A DNA stretch of 64,000 nt, taken from Streptomyces sp. NRRL S-350. GTDB lineage: Bacteria; Actinomycetota; Actinomycetes; Streptomycetales; Streptomycetaceae. The notes below the pieces were generated by a model. The model had not been told where the DNA came from. It saw only the letters and a program-made list of their open reading frames with translations, and ran no database searches. The DNA is taken from contig NZ_JOHO01000003.1 of the NCBI RefSeq assembly GCF_000719705.1, forward strand, positions 124,001 through 188,000. Reading direction: 5' to 3'. Position numbers and translations under genes: made by a program. Below, one piece after another: positions 1-8,088 of the stretch (position 1 is the first letter of the stretch; the number at the start of each line of letters is the position of its first letter).

Positions 1-463
1 GGTGCCCGGCCTCGTGCAGCCGGTTGGCGAAGTCCTGCCACTCGTGCAGCATGCTGTAGATCACGAAGGCGTCCCTCGGACCGCGCCGGTCCGGGACGGT
101 GGACCAGATGAAGGCGGCGGCGCCGAGCTCGGTCTCATCGGCCTTGCGGAGCGGTTCGACGACGTTCTGGGGGAGCTGGACGACGGCGTAGTCGGGGTGC
201 AGCACCACGAGTTCCAGCGGCGGCACCTGGTGCAGGGGGACGCCCTGGATGCCGGTGAGGACCATGGCGCTCATGGTCTCCGGCTTGATCTTGGTGGAGA
301 GGTGGCCGGTGGGGGAGCCGCTGGTCTCCATCAGGTCGCCGAGCCGCCCCAGCGAGCCGAGCTCCCCGGCGTCCAGGCCGAGCCCGCCCGGGCCGAGCGC
401 GGTGGGGACCCTGGCGGCGGTCGCGCGGTCGGGGGCGCCGAAGTACTTGTAGGTCACCCCCAC
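1..463 (-). CDS. Hypothetical protein, 3' end beyond window edge
   Basis: The first about 154 residues of a protein read leftward and run off the window, so the C-terminus is missing. I chose the GTG at 463 because a GAGGG ribosome-binding stretch lies just upstream; a second GTG two codons later (457) is possible. The third codon position is nearly all G/C, as in real genes here, and the long opposite-strand open frame over the same bases is its shadow. The visible part starts [10 protein letters not shown], has no signal peptide or membrane segment, and contains hydrophobic stretches such as [16 protein letters not shown] and a Trp-containing segment [12 protein letters not shown] near the edge. 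I do not recognise the family. It is divergent from hemL across a 453-bp gap. Confidence 0.6.
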   Translation of the reverse strand, partial: MGVTYKYFGAPDRATAARVPTALGPGGLGLDAGELGSLGRLGDLMETSGSPTGHLSTKIKPETMSAMVLTGIQGVPLHQVPPLELVVLHPDYAVVQLPQNVVEPLRKADETELGAAAFIWSTVPDRRGPRDAFVIYSMLHEWQDFANRLHEAGH

Positions 464-916
464 GCGTCCCTCACCCCGCCTCTCACCGCCGCGACGACCA
501 CGGCCCGTACCCGCTCCCGTACCCCCGCGTGCGGTCTCGGCGGGCCTGCGGGGGCCCCCCGCGGCCTCGTCGTAGCCGTCCTGCGCCTCGGACACTCGGA
601 CCATCCTCACCGGAATTCGCCGGAATCGACAGACCCCCGCACGTCCGGCGTCCCACCGGACGTGCTCCTTACCCGTCATGCGCCGCCGTACCCACTCTCG
701 GTACGTGGCAGTCCTCTCCCACACCCCTGCACACAACCGGAGCACTCGCGCACTCTGTGTACACAGTCTGACTGGTCCGTCCCGCGGAGCAGTCGGCGGC
801 CCCGTCCGTACGGACTGTACGGACAGCCGTGGACAACCGTACAGACAACGGTGCCCGGATCATCGTTCCAGATGATCGGGTCCGACATGCAGAGCGCAAG
901 GACACGATTTGAGACC
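464..916. other. Intergenic region between divergent genes
   Basis: This 453-bp region separates the leftward hypothetical gene from hemL. Its right half is less GC-rich than the flanks and carries short palindromes: CTGTGTACACAG at 755-766, GTCCGTACGGAC at 804-815 and CTGTACGGACAG at 815-826. I see no gene in it with a convincing ribosome site and codon bias. It most likely holds both divergent promoters, but I could not place -35/-10 boxes confidently. Confidence 0.5.
755..826. promoter_or_regulatory. Pair of CTGT-N4-ACAG palindromes upstream of hemL
   Basis: Two copies of the palindromic frame CTGT-N4-ACAG lie at 755-766 (perfect 12-bp palindrome) and 815-826, exactly 60 bp apart, about 90 to 160 bp before the hemL start. 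A third palindrome, GTCCGTACGGAC at 804-815, abuts the second copy. Paired palindromes at near-integral helical spacing are typical of dimeric repressor operators; the regulator is unknown. Confidence 0.35.
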
Positions 917-2245
917 ATGTCCTTTGTGAGCTATCCCTACGAAGCCCCCCAGTCCCAGTCGCTGTTCGACCGCGCCTCCGTGGTGACGCCCGGCGGCGTC
1001 AACTCGCCGGTGCGCGCCTTCCGCGCGGTCGGCGGCACGCCGCGCTTCATGGTGTCCGGCACCGGCCCCTACCTCACCGACGCCGACGGCCGCGAGTACG
1101 TCGACCTGGTGTGCTCGTGGGGTCCGATGATCCTCGGCCACGCGCACCCCGCGGTGATCGACGCCGTCCAGCGGGCCGTCGCCCACGGCACCTCCTTCGG
1201 CACGCCCGGCCAGGGCGAGGTCGAGCTGGCCGAGGAGATCGTCGCCCGGGTCGCCCCGGTCGAGCAGGTCCGGCTGGTCTCCTCCGGCACCGAGGCCACC
1301 ATGTCCGCGATCCGGCTGGCCCGCGGCTTCACCGGCCGGGCGAAGGTGGTGAAGTTCGCCGGCTGCTACCACGGCCACGTGGACGCCCTGCTGGCCGCCG
1401 CCGGTTCCGGCGTGGCCACCTTCGGCCTGCCGGACACCCCCGGCGTCACCGGCGCCCAGGCCGGCGACACCATCGTGCTGCCGTACAACGACCTCGCCGC
1501 CGTCGAGCAGGCCTTCGCCGCCCACCCGGGCGAGATCGCCTGCGTGATCACCGAGGCCTCGCCCGGCAACATGGGCGTCGTCCCGCCGCTGCCCGGCTTC
1601 AACGCGGGCCTGGCCCGGCTCTGCCAGGGCAACGGCGCGCTGTTCATCTCCGACGAGGTGATGACGGGCTTCCGCGTCTCCAGGGCCGGCTGGTACGGCC
1701 TGGAGGCTGCGAACGAGGGCTGGGCGCCGGACCTGCTGACCTTCGGCAAGGTCATGGGCGGCGGCTTCCCGGCCGCGGCCTTCGGCGGCCGCGCCGACGT
1801 GATGGCGCACCTGGCCCCGGCCGGCCCGGTCTACCAGGCCGGCACCCTGTCCGGGAACCCGATCGCCACCGCGGCCGGCCTGGCCCAGCTGCGCGGCTGC
1901 ACCGACGAGGTGTACGCGCGGGTGGACGAGGTCGCCGCGGAGGTCTCCGGCCTGGTCACCGAGGCGCTCGCCAAGGAGGGCGTGGCGCACCGGCTGCAGA
2001 CCGCCGGGAACATGTTCTCGGTGTTCTTCACCGAGTCCCCGGTCACCGACTACGACCAGGCGAAGACCCAGGAGGCGTTCCGCTTCACCGCCTTCTTCCA
2101 CGCGATGCTGGCCGAGGGCGTCTACCTGCCGCCGTCCGCCTTCGAGTCCTGGTTCGTCTCGGCGTCCCACGACGAGCGGGCGATCGAGCGGATCGCCGCC
2201 GCCCTGCCGGCCGCCGCGCGCGCCGCTGCCGCCGCCACGGCCTAG
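917..2245 (+). CDS. hemL: Glutamate-1-semialdehyde 2,1-aminomutase
   Basis: This cytoplasmic PLP enzyme converts glutamate-1-semialdehyde to 5-aminolevulinate, the committed C5-pathway precursor of haem, sirohaem and cobalamin. The 442-residue length is normal for the family. The N-terminus has the family signature [20 protein letters not shown], followed by [18 protein letters not shown] and the PLP-binding segment [16 protein letters not shown] with the Schiff-base lysine at about residue 278. I start at ATG 917; GTG 926 and ATG 887 are alternatives in the same frame, and family N-termini fit 917 or 926. The histidine phosphatase gene follows after 29 bp, so the two are probably cotranscribed. 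Proximity to the cytochrome c maturation genes fits shared haem metabolism. Confidence 0.95.
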   Translation: MSFVSYPYEAPQSQSLFDRASVVTPGGVNSPVRAFRAVGGTPRFMVSGTGPYLTDADGREYVDLVCSWGPMILGHAHPAVIDAVQRAVAHGTSFGTPGQGEVELAEEIVARVAPVEQVRLVSSGTEATMSAIRLARGFTGRAKVVKFAGCYHGHVDALLAAAGSGVATFGLPDTPGVTGAQAGDTIVLPYNDLAAVEQAFAAHPGEIACVITEASPGNMGVVPPLPGFNAGLARLCQGNGALFISDEVMTGFRVSRAGWYGLEAANEGWAPDLLTFGKVMGGGFPAAAFGGRADVMAHLAPAGPVYQAGTLSGNPIATAAGLAQLRGCTDEVYARVDEVAAEVSGLVTEALAKEGVAHRLQTAGNMFSVFFTESPVTDYDQAKTQEAFRFTAFFHAMLAEGVYLPPSAFESWFVSASHDERAIERIAAALPAAARAAAAATA

Positions 2246-2274
2246 CCGACCCCGAGCCCCAGGAGTACTGAGAA

Positions 2275-2958
2275 GTGAGCGCCAACGAGATCACCGTCGT
2301 CCACGTCATGCGGCACGGTGAGGTGCACAACCCGGAGGGCGTGCTCTACGGGCGCCTGCCGGACTACCACCTGTCCGAGCTGGGCCGGCGGATGGCCGAC
2401 CGGGTGGCCGAGGACCTGGCCGACCGGGACATCACCCACGTGGTGGCCTCGCCGCTGGAGCGGGCGCAGGAGACCGCCGAGCCGATCGCCAAGGCGCACG
2501 GCCTGGACGTCGCGCAGGACGCGCGGCTGATCGAGGCGGAGAACGTCTTCGAGGGCAAGACCTTCGGCGTGGGGGACGGCTCGCTGCGCAACCCGGGCTA
2601 CTGGAAGTACCTCACCAACCCGCTGAAGCCGTCCTGGGGCGAGCCGTACCTCGACCAGGCGGTGCGGATGATGGGCGCGCTCGGCGCCGCCCGGGACGCC
2701 GCGCGCGGGCACGAGGCGGTGTGCGTCAGCCACCAGCTGCCGATCTGGATCGTCCGCTCCTTCGTGGAGCGCCGCCGGCTCTGGCACGACCCGCGCAAGC
2801 GGCAGTGCTCGCTGGCCTCGCTGACCAGCTTCACCTTCGAGGGGGACCGGATCGTCTCGGTCGGCTACCGCGAGCCGGCCCGCGACCTGCTGCCCGCGCA
2901 CCTGGTGGGCAAGGGCCGCAAGGGCGACAAGCCGGTGGGCAGGAGCTTCGGCGCGTGA
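2275..2958 (+). CDS. Histidine phosphatase (phosphoglycerate mutase-like)
   Basis: This 227-residue protein is a histidine phosphatase superfamily member. The catalytic RHG motif is in VMRHGEVHNPEG near residue 13, where the histidine is transiently phosphorylated. A second conserved histidine lies in VSHQLPIW, and acid/base residues in ASPLERAQETAEPIA. It has no signal peptide, so it is cytoplasmic. The substrate cannot be read from sequence: family members act on phosphosugars, phosphoglycerate or small phosphoesters, and it need not be glycolytic. The GTG start has a CCCAGGAG ribosome site. It sits between hemL and the cytochrome c maturation operon, and a strong hairpin at 2994-3033 follows it. 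Confidence 0.85.
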   Translation: MSANEITVVHVMRHGEVHNPEGVLYGRLPDYHLSELGRRMADRVAEDLADRDITHVVASPLERAQETAEPIAKAHGLDVAQDARLIEAENVFEGKTFGVGDGSLRNPGYWKYLTNPLKPSWGEPYLDQAVRMMGALGAARDAARGHEAVCVSHQLPIWIVRSFVERRRLWHDPRKRQCSLASLTSFTFEGDRIVSVGYREPARDLLPAHLVGKGRKGDKPVGRSFGA

Positions 2959-2993
2959 CCGCCGCCCACCGCGCGTAAGCGGTGCGTAAGTAT

Positions 2994-3033
2994 GACTTCG
3001 GGTCACCCGGTGGATGCCGGGTGACCCGAAGTC
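2994..3033. terminator. Strong hairpin after phosphatase gene
   Basis: A perfect inverted repeat has 17-bp arms (GACTTCGGGTCACCCGG and its complement) and the 6-base loop TGGATG. It begins 36 bp after the phosphatase stop and ends 78 bp before the next gene. There is no T-run, as is common for actinobacterial terminators. Confidence 0.8.
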
Positions 3034-3111
3034 GTCCCAGGTCAGAGGGGGTGCGCCGCGCAAGGCAGGACCCCCCCGAACCTGCCCGGAACTCCATGCG
3101 AAACTTTTCAC

Positions 3112-3729
3112 ATGTCTGCCATGGCGCGCCCCCGTCCCCGTGTCGCCGCAGCTGCCGCCGCCACCGCCGCCGCCGCTGCGCTCGCCCTCACCGGATGCTC
3201 CTCCTCGGGCTCGTCGGGCGGCGGCGCGGGCCAGGTCGGCTTCGTCACGGTCAAGGGCACCAACCTGTCCAAGGCGGACGCCGGCCGGCGCGGGGCCGCG
3301 CCGGACATCTCCGGGGAGACCCTGGAAGGCGCCCAGGCCAGGCTCTCCGACTACCGCGGCAAGGTCGTCGTGCTGAACGTCTGGGGCTCCTGGTGCGGGC
3401 CGTGCCGGGCCGAGGCGAAGAGCCTGCAGACCGTCTCGGAGAAGTACAAGGACCAGGGCGTGCAGTTCCTCGGCATCAACACCCGGGACACCGAGCGGAA
3501 CAACGCCGTCCGTTTCGAGCAGGAGCAGGGCGTCACCTACCCGAGCATCTTCGACCCGGCCGGCACCCAGCTGCTCAAGTTCGCCAAGGGGAGCCTCAAC
3601 CCGCAGTCCATCCCGACCACCCTGATCGTCGACCGGGACGGCAAGCTGGCCGCCCGCGCCGTCGGCGGCACGACCGAGGACGCGCTGGAGTCGATCCTGC
3701 AGCCGGTGGTAGCGGAGCAGAAGCAGTGA
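3112..3729 (+). CDS. Thioredoxin-fold lipoprotein (ResA/TlpA type)
   Basis: This 205-residue secreted thiol-disulfide reductase probably reduces apocytochrome c haem-binding cysteines outside the membrane. An Arg-rich N-terminus and an Ala/Leu hydrophobic stretch end in lipobox LTGC with the lipidated cysteine at residue 29, so it is anchored on the outer face of the membrane. The thioredoxin domain covers about residues 60-200, with active site WGSWCGPC (Cys95 and Cys98), the segment FLGINTRDTE and the cis-proline region SIPTTLIVD. It is the first gene of the operon with ccdA, resB and ccsB; its stop overlaps the ccdA GTG. This matches the ResA role in system II cytochrome c biogenesis. Confidence 0.9.
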   Translation: MSAMARPRPRVAAAAAATAAAAALALTGCSSSGSSGGGAGQVGFVTVKGTNLSKADAGRRGAAPDISGETLEGAQARLSDYRGKVVVLNVWGSWCGPCRAEAKSLQTVSEKYKDQGVQFLGINTRDTERNNAVRFEQEQGVTYPSIFDPAGTQLLKFAKGSLNPQSIPTTLIVDRDGKLAARAVGGTTEDALESILQPVVAEQKQ

Positions 3730-4517
3730 GCCTGCCACCCCTGCCCGCGGCCGGACTCCAGCTGGCCGACACCACGTCGACCGTCCAGGGCGGCGCGCTG
3801 CTGGTCGCGGCGCCCGTCGCGCTGGTGGCGGGGCTGGCGTCGTTCTTCTCGCCCTGCGTGCTGCCGCTGGTCCCCGGCTACCTCTCGTACGTGACCGGGT
3901 TCTCCGCCGCCGACCTCGCGGACGCCCGCGGCACGCGCCGCGGCCGGATGCTGCTCGGCGTGGTGCTGTTCATCCTCGGCTTCACCGCGGTGTTCGTCTC
4001 CACCGGCGCGCTGTTCGGCTACTTCGGCCAGGAGCTGCAGGACTACAAGCGGACCATCGACATCGTGCTGGGCTCGCTCACCGTGGTGATGGGCCTGGCC
4101 TTCATGGGCCTGGTGCCCGGGCTGAGCATGCGCGAGGTCCGCTCGCACCGCCGCCCGGCCGTCGGCCTGCTGGGCGCCCCGGTGCTCGGGGTGGTCTTCG
4201 GCGTCGGCTGGACGCCCTGCATGGGACCGACCCTGACCGCCGTGCAGAACCTCGCGCTCAACCAGGCCGACGCCCAGCGCGGCGCGCTGCTGACGACCTT
4301 CTACTGCCTGGGCCTGGGCGTACCGTTCATCCTGGCCGCGGTGGCCTTCCGCCGGGCGCTGGGCGCCTTCGGGTGGGTCAAGCGGCACTACCCGCTCGTG
4401 ATGCGGATCGGCGGCGGCATGCTCGTCGTGGTCGGTCTGCTGCTCGTCACCGGGGTCTGGGACTCCATGATGAGCCAACTGCAGTCCTGGACCGCCGACT
4501 TCCGGATCGGAATCTGA
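3726..4517 (+). CDS. ccdA: CcdA-type transmembrane thiol-disulfide transporter
   Basis: This polytopic membrane protein of about 263 residues carries reducing equivalents from cytoplasmic thioredoxin to the extracytoplasmic thioredoxin lipoprotein encoded just before it. The two redox cysteines of the family are visible in FFSPCVLPLVPGYLSY and GWTPCMGPTL, each at the start of a membrane helix, in a protein with about six hydrophobic segments. I start at GTG 3726, which overlaps the preceding stop by 3 bases and gives a short N-terminus before the first helix. The open frame extends far upstream, but those residues lie over the thioredoxin gene and are not real. Next comes resB after only 2 bases. 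Confidence 0.92.
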   Translation: MSLPPLPAAGLQLADTTSTVQGGALLVAAPVALVAGLASFFSPCVLPLVPGYLSYVTGFSAADLADARGTRRGRMLLGVVLFILGFTAVFVSTGALFGYFGQELQDYKRTIDIVLGSLTVVMGLAFMGLVPGLSMREVRSHRRPAVGLLGAPVLGVVFGVGWTPCMGPTLTAVQNLALNQADAQRGALLTTFYCLGLGVPFILAAVAFRRALGAFGWVKRHYPLVMRIGGGMLVVVGLLLVTGVWDSMMSQLQSWTADFRIGI

Positions 4518-4519
4518 CC

Positions 4520-6400
4520 GTGAGCAACACCACGACCGAGACCGAGCAGCCCCCGGCGCCGGACGACAGCGCCGCCGAGCGGCTCAGCACCGCGCCGGTC
4601 GAGTCCGAGGGCCCGACCGGCATGGGGCCGTTCGGCTGGGCGCGCTGGATGTGGCGCCAGCTGACCTCGATGCGGGTCGCCCTGATCCTGCTCTTCCTGC
4701 TCTCGCTGGCCGCCATCCCCGGTTCGCTGATCCCGCAGTACCAGAACGGCCAGGGCCAGCTGAAGGTCGAGGCCTGGAAGGCCCAGCACGCCACGGTCGC
4801 GCCGATCTACGAGAAGCTCCAGCTGTTCGACGTCTACAGCTCGGTCTGGTTCTCCGCGATCTACATCCTGCTGTTCGTCTCGCTGGCCGGCTGCATCGTG
4901 CCGCGCACCTGGCAGTTCGTCGGCGTGCTGCGCTCCCGGCCGCCGGCCGCGCCGCGCAACCTGACCCGGATGCCGGTGCACGCGGCCTGGCGCACCGAGG
5001 CGGACGCCGCCGCGGTGCACGCCGCCGCGCACCGGCTGCTGCGCCGGCGCGGCTTCCGCGCCAACCTGTCCGGCGGCTCGGTGGCCGCCGAGAAGGGCTA
5101 CCTGCGCGAGGTCGGCAACCTGCTCTTCCACCTGTCGCTGTTCGCCCTGCTCGGCGGCTTCGCCTGGGCCAGCCTGGCCTCGGGCACGGGCGGCAAGCTG
5201 ATGGTCGAGGGCGAGGGCTACTCGAACACCATCACCCAGCTCGACGACTTCAACGGCACCCGGTTCTACGGCAACCAGGACCTCGACCCGTTCTACCTGA
5301 AGCTGGACGGCTTCACGTCCGAGTTCCAGACCAAGGGCGACCAGATCGGCGCCGCCCGGCAGTTCACCGCGAACGTCGAGTACTACTCGGGCAGCGACGA
5401 CTCGAAGCTGAAGAAGTCCACGATCGAGGTCAACCACCCGCTGGAGATCGGCGGCAGCAAGGTCTACCTGATCGGCCACGGCTACGCCCCGGTCGTGACC
5501 GTCCGCAACGGCAAGGGCGACGTCGTCTACCAGGGCGCCGTCCCCTTCCTGCCGCAGGACAGCAACCTGACCTCCACCGGCGTCGTGAAGGTCTCCGACT
5601 ACGGCGCGGGGCCCGACGGCACCAGGACCCAGATGGGCTTCTCCGGCTTCTTCCTGCCGACCGCCCCGCTGAGCTTCGAGGGCACCGGCCCGGTCTCGCT
5701 GTTCCCCGGCGACGCCGCCCCCGAACTGGTGCTGAACGCCTTCGCGGGCGACCTCGGCACCGACTCGGGCCTGCCGCAGAACGTCTACCAGCTCAACACC
5801 CGCAAGCTCACCCAGCTGACCCAGGACGGCCAGCCGGCCAAGGCCCGGCTCAAGCCCGGCCAGGGCTGGACCCTGCCCGACGGCTACGGCTCCATCACCT
5901 TCGAGGGCTACAAGCAGTGGGCCAGCTTCAACGTCACCCACCGCCCGGGCAACGAGATCGCCCTGGCCGGCGCCGTGCTGGCGATCCTCGGCCTGGTCGG
6001 CTCGCTGTTCATCCAGCGCCGCCGGATCTGGGTGCGGGCGGTGGCCCTGCCGGGCGGCGGCACCCAGGTGGAGCTGGCCGGCCTGGCCCGCAGCGAGTCG
6101 GCGAAGATCGCCGAGGAGCTGGCCGAACTCGCCGTGGACCTCCAGGACGACGCCCCCGCCTCCGACGACCAGGACGACGACCAGGACGACGACCAGGACG
6201 ACGACCAGGACGACGACCAGGACGACGACCGGGTCGAGGACCAGGACGACGGCCGGGAAGACCGGCACGACCACGGCGACCGGCACGACCGGCACGCCAC
6301 CCCGGCTCCGGACGGCAGGGAAGCCGCCGCCGGATCCGACGACCCCGAGGCCGAGGCCTCAGCCCCCGCAGTCCCTGCCGACCAGAACTCCAAGGAGTAG
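4520..6400 (+). CDS. resB: ResB-like cytochrome c biogenesis protein
   Basis: ResB is one half of the system II cytochrome c synthase, which moves haem across the membrane and ligates it to apocytochromes with CcsB/ResC. This protein is about 626 residues. Early hydrophobic helices include MRVALILLFLLSLAAIPGSL, a large extracytoplasmic domain follows, and a final helix IALAGAVLAILGLVGSLFIQ precedes the cytoplasmic C-terminus. That tail carries a strikingly acidic tandem Asp-Gln repeat (DNA 6169-6228), then a His/Asp-rich stretch, neither expected in the family core. GTG 4520 is chosen because it lies 2 bases after the ccdA stop; ccsB follows after 3 bases, so translation is probably coupled throughout. 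Confidence 0.92.
   Translation: MSNTTTETEQPPAPDDSAAERLSTAPVESEGPTGMGPFGWARWMWRQLTSMRVALILLFLLSLAAIPGSLIPQYQNGQGQLKVEAWKAQHATVAPIYEKLQLFDVYSSVWFSAIYILLFVSLAGCIVPRTWQFVGVLRSRPPAAPRNLTRMPVHAAWRTEADAAAVHAAAHRLLRRRGFRANLSGGSVAAEKGYLREVGNLLFHLSLFALLGGFAWASLASGTGGKLMVEGEGYSNTITQLDDFNGTRFYGNQDLDPFYLKLDGFTSEFQTKGDQIGAARQFTANVEYYSGSDDSKLKKSTIEVNHPLEIGGSKVYLIGHGYAPVVTVRNGKGDVVYQGAVPFLPQDSNLTSTGVVKVSDYGAGPDGTRTQMGFSGFFLPTAPLSFEGTGPVSLFPGDAAPELVLNAFAGDLGTDSGLPQNVYQLNTRKLTQLTQDGQPAKARLKPGQGWTLPDGYGSITFEGYKQWASFNVTHRPGNEIALAGAVLAILGLVGSLFIQRRRIWVRAVALPGGGTQVELAGLARSESAKIAEELAELAVDLQDDAPASDDQDDDQDDDQDDDQDDDQDDDRVEDQDDGREDRHDHGDRHDRHATPAPDGREAAAGSDDPEAEASAPAVPADQNSKE
6169..6228 (+). repeat. Five tandem 12-bp repeats in resB
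   Basis: Five perfect copies of CCAGGACGACGA lie head to tail, flanked by degenerate copies to about 6252. They encode an in-frame Asp-Asp-Gln-Asp repeat in the cytoplasmic tail of ResB. Perfect identity suggests recent slippage expansion; 12-bp steps keep the frame. Confidence 0.9.
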
Positions 6401-6403
6401 ACG

Positions 6404-7534
6404 GTGCAACTCGCCTCGGCGGTCGACCCACAGCTGGCCGACCTCTCCAACAAGCTGATCTATTCGGCGATGGTGGTCTACACGCTCGCCATGTTCGCCC
6501 ACATGATCGAGTGGACCTTCGGCAGCAAGGGCGCCGTCGCCGTCCGCTCGAAGGAGCAGGCCGGCAGCCTGGCCGAGACCGTCGCCGCGGCCGCGAAGAA
6601 GCCCGGGAAGAAGGTCACCGTCACCGTGGCGGCAGCCGGCGGCGGCACCACCACGCTCACCCGCACCGCGATCGCGGGCGAGGGAGCGACGGTGGTCACC
6701 AGCGGGCGCGGCGCCGACGAGGAGGACGGCCCCGGCGCGGCCGGCACCAGCTCGAGGGCGGACCTGGCCGGCCGGATCGCGGTCTCGCTCACCGTGCTGG
6801 CGCTGCTGCTGCACGGCGGCGGGATCGTCGCCCGCGGCCTGTCGGTGTCCCGCTGGCCGTGGGGCAACATGTACGAGTTCTCCTGCGCCTTCGCCTTCGC
6901 GATGGCGGCCGCGTACCTGGTGCTGCTGGCCGCGAAGAAGAAGGTCCGCTGGCTCGGCCTGCCGGTCGTCCTGGCGGTCCTGCTGACCCTCGGCATCGCC
7001 ACCACGGTGCTGTACACCGACTCCGAGCAGCTCGTCCCGGCGCTGCACTCGCCGTGGCTGGCGATCCACGTGTCCACCGCGATCTTCTGCGGCGGCGCCT
7101 TCTACGCGGCGTTCATCGCCACGCTGCTGTACCTGGGCAAGGAGTCCTTCGAGAAGCGCGCGGCGGCCGGCCTGACCACCGGACCGCTGGGCACCTCGGC
7201 GTCGATCTGGCGCCGGCTGCCCGCCGCGTCCACCTTCGACAAGCTGTCCTACCGGATCAACGCCCTGGTCTTCCCGCTGTGGACGTTCACCATCATCGCG
7301 GGCGCGATCTGGGCCGAGGCGGCGTGGGGCAAGTACTGGGAGTGGGATCCGAAGGAGACCTGGTCGTTCATCACCTGGGTCGCCTACGCCAGCTACCTGC
7401 ACGCCCGGGCGACGGCCGGCTGGAAGGGCCGCAAGGCCGCGTACCTGGCGCTGGCGGCCTTCGCCTGCTGGCTCTTCAACTACTACGGCGTGAACATCTT
7501 CGTCACCGGCAAGCACTCGTACGCGGGGATCTGA
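6404..7534 (+). CDS. ccsB: Cytochrome c biogenesis protein CcsB/ResC (haem handling)
   Basis: This 376-residue membrane protein is the second subunit of the system II haem-ligation complex. It carries the tryptophan-rich WWD-type haem-binding motif WGKYWEWDPKETWSFITW, flanked by helices with conserved histidines (for example LVPALHSPWLAIHVSTAIF). A charged, Ala-rich insert follows the first helix, around residues 40-125, before the remaining seven or so helices. The gene starts at GTG 6404, 3 bases after resB. A weak hairpin follows at 7554-7586, so this is the probable operon end. Confidence 0.93.
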   Translation: MQLASAVDPQLADLSNKLIYSAMVVYTLAMFAHMIEWTFGSKGAVAVRSKEQAGSLAETVAAAAKKPGKKVTVTVAAAGGGTTTLTRTAIAGEGATVVTSGRGADEEDGPGAAGTSSRADLAGRIAVSLTVLALLLHGGGIVARGLSVSRWPWGNMYEFSCAFAFAMAAAYLVLLAAKKKVRWLGLPVVLAVLLTLGIATTVLYTDSEQLVPALHSPWLAIHVSTAIFCGGAFYAAFIATLLYLGKESFEKRAAAGLTTGPLGTSASIWRRLPAASTFDKLSYRINALVFPLWTFTIIAGAIWAEAAWGKYWEWDPKETWSFITWVAYASYLHARATAGWKGRKAAYLALAAFACWLFNYYGVNIFVTGKHSYAGI

Positions 7535-7553
7535 CCGGGGCGCGTTCACCCAC

Positions 7554-7586
7554 CGGCCCGGCTTTCCGCAGAAGGTGGCCGGGCCG
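7554..7586 (+). terminator. Weak hairpin after ccsB
   Basis: Inverted repeat CGGCCCGG and CCGGGCCG with a 17-base loop, beginning 20 bp after the ccsB stop. The loop is long, so termination strength is doubtful. Confidence 0.4.
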
Positions 7587-7655
7587 CGGTGTGACAGGGG
7601 TAGTCCGTGCCGGCCGCCGGTCGGCACGACAGGGAACTGAGGAGGAAATCGCGCA

Positions 7656-8066
7656 ATGGAGTGCGACGAGGTCATGCTGACCGTCCGAATCACCGCCGCC
7701 GAGCGCATGCTGCTCCGCCGGCTCGCCCAGGGACACCGGAGCGACGTCTCCGAGGTGGTGGCCGACGCTCTGCTGGACATCATCCCCACGCTCAGCGCGC
7801 CGGGGGACGCCTACCGCCTGCTGGGCGCGCTCGCGGTGCCCGCACCGTGTGCCCTGACGGTGTGGCTGCCGACCCCGCTGGCCGACCTGCTGGTGCCCGG
7901 CGCGGCCCGGATCGCGCAGCTCACCGACGTCCGGATCGAGTCGGCCAGCGCCGCCCTGGGCGCGGCGCTGCGGCTCTGGCTGGCCCAGGACCCGGTCACC
8001 CTGGCGGGCAACCTCAGCGTGATGCACGCCGGGCGGCGGCCGTCGTCGGCACTGGTGGCCGCCTGA
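7656..8066 (+). CDS. Small protein with two ribbon-helix-helix-like halves
   Basis: I do not recognise a named family for this 136-residue protein. By eye each half has a short beta strand followed by two helices, as in MetJ/Arc/CopG-type ribbon-helix-helix (RHH) DNA-binding folds: strand VMLTVRIT with helices AAERMLLRRLAQ and SEVVADALLDII, then strand CALTVWLP with helices around ADLLVPGAARIAQL and ASAALGAALRLWLA. RHH proteins normally dimerise, so a two-in-one chain would be a pseudo-dimer. That is inference from pattern only. ATG 7656 has an upstream GAGGAAA ribosome site. It converges on the AfsA-like gene, 22 bp away, suggesting it belongs with the GBL island. Alternative: an unrelated small alpha/beta protein. 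Confidence 0.6.
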   Translation: MECDEVMLTVRITAAERMLLRRLAQGHRSDVSEVVADALLDIIPTLSAPGDAYRLLGALAVPAPCALTVWLPTPLADLLVPGAARIAQLTDVRIESASAALGAALRLWLAQDPVTLAGNLSVMHAGRRPSSALVAA

Positions 8067-8088
8067 CGGCCGCCGGGCCCGGCAGGGC

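Noticed and set aside
2-916. Long plus-strand open frame in front of hemL
   Set aside because: It is the shadow of the minus-strand gene at 1-463 plus intergenic sequence; the residues do not resemble the HemL N-terminus.
4388-6295. 635-residue minus-strand open frame opposite resB
   Set aside because: Arises from GC-rich codon structure of ResB; Val/Gly/Ala repeat composition with no motif.
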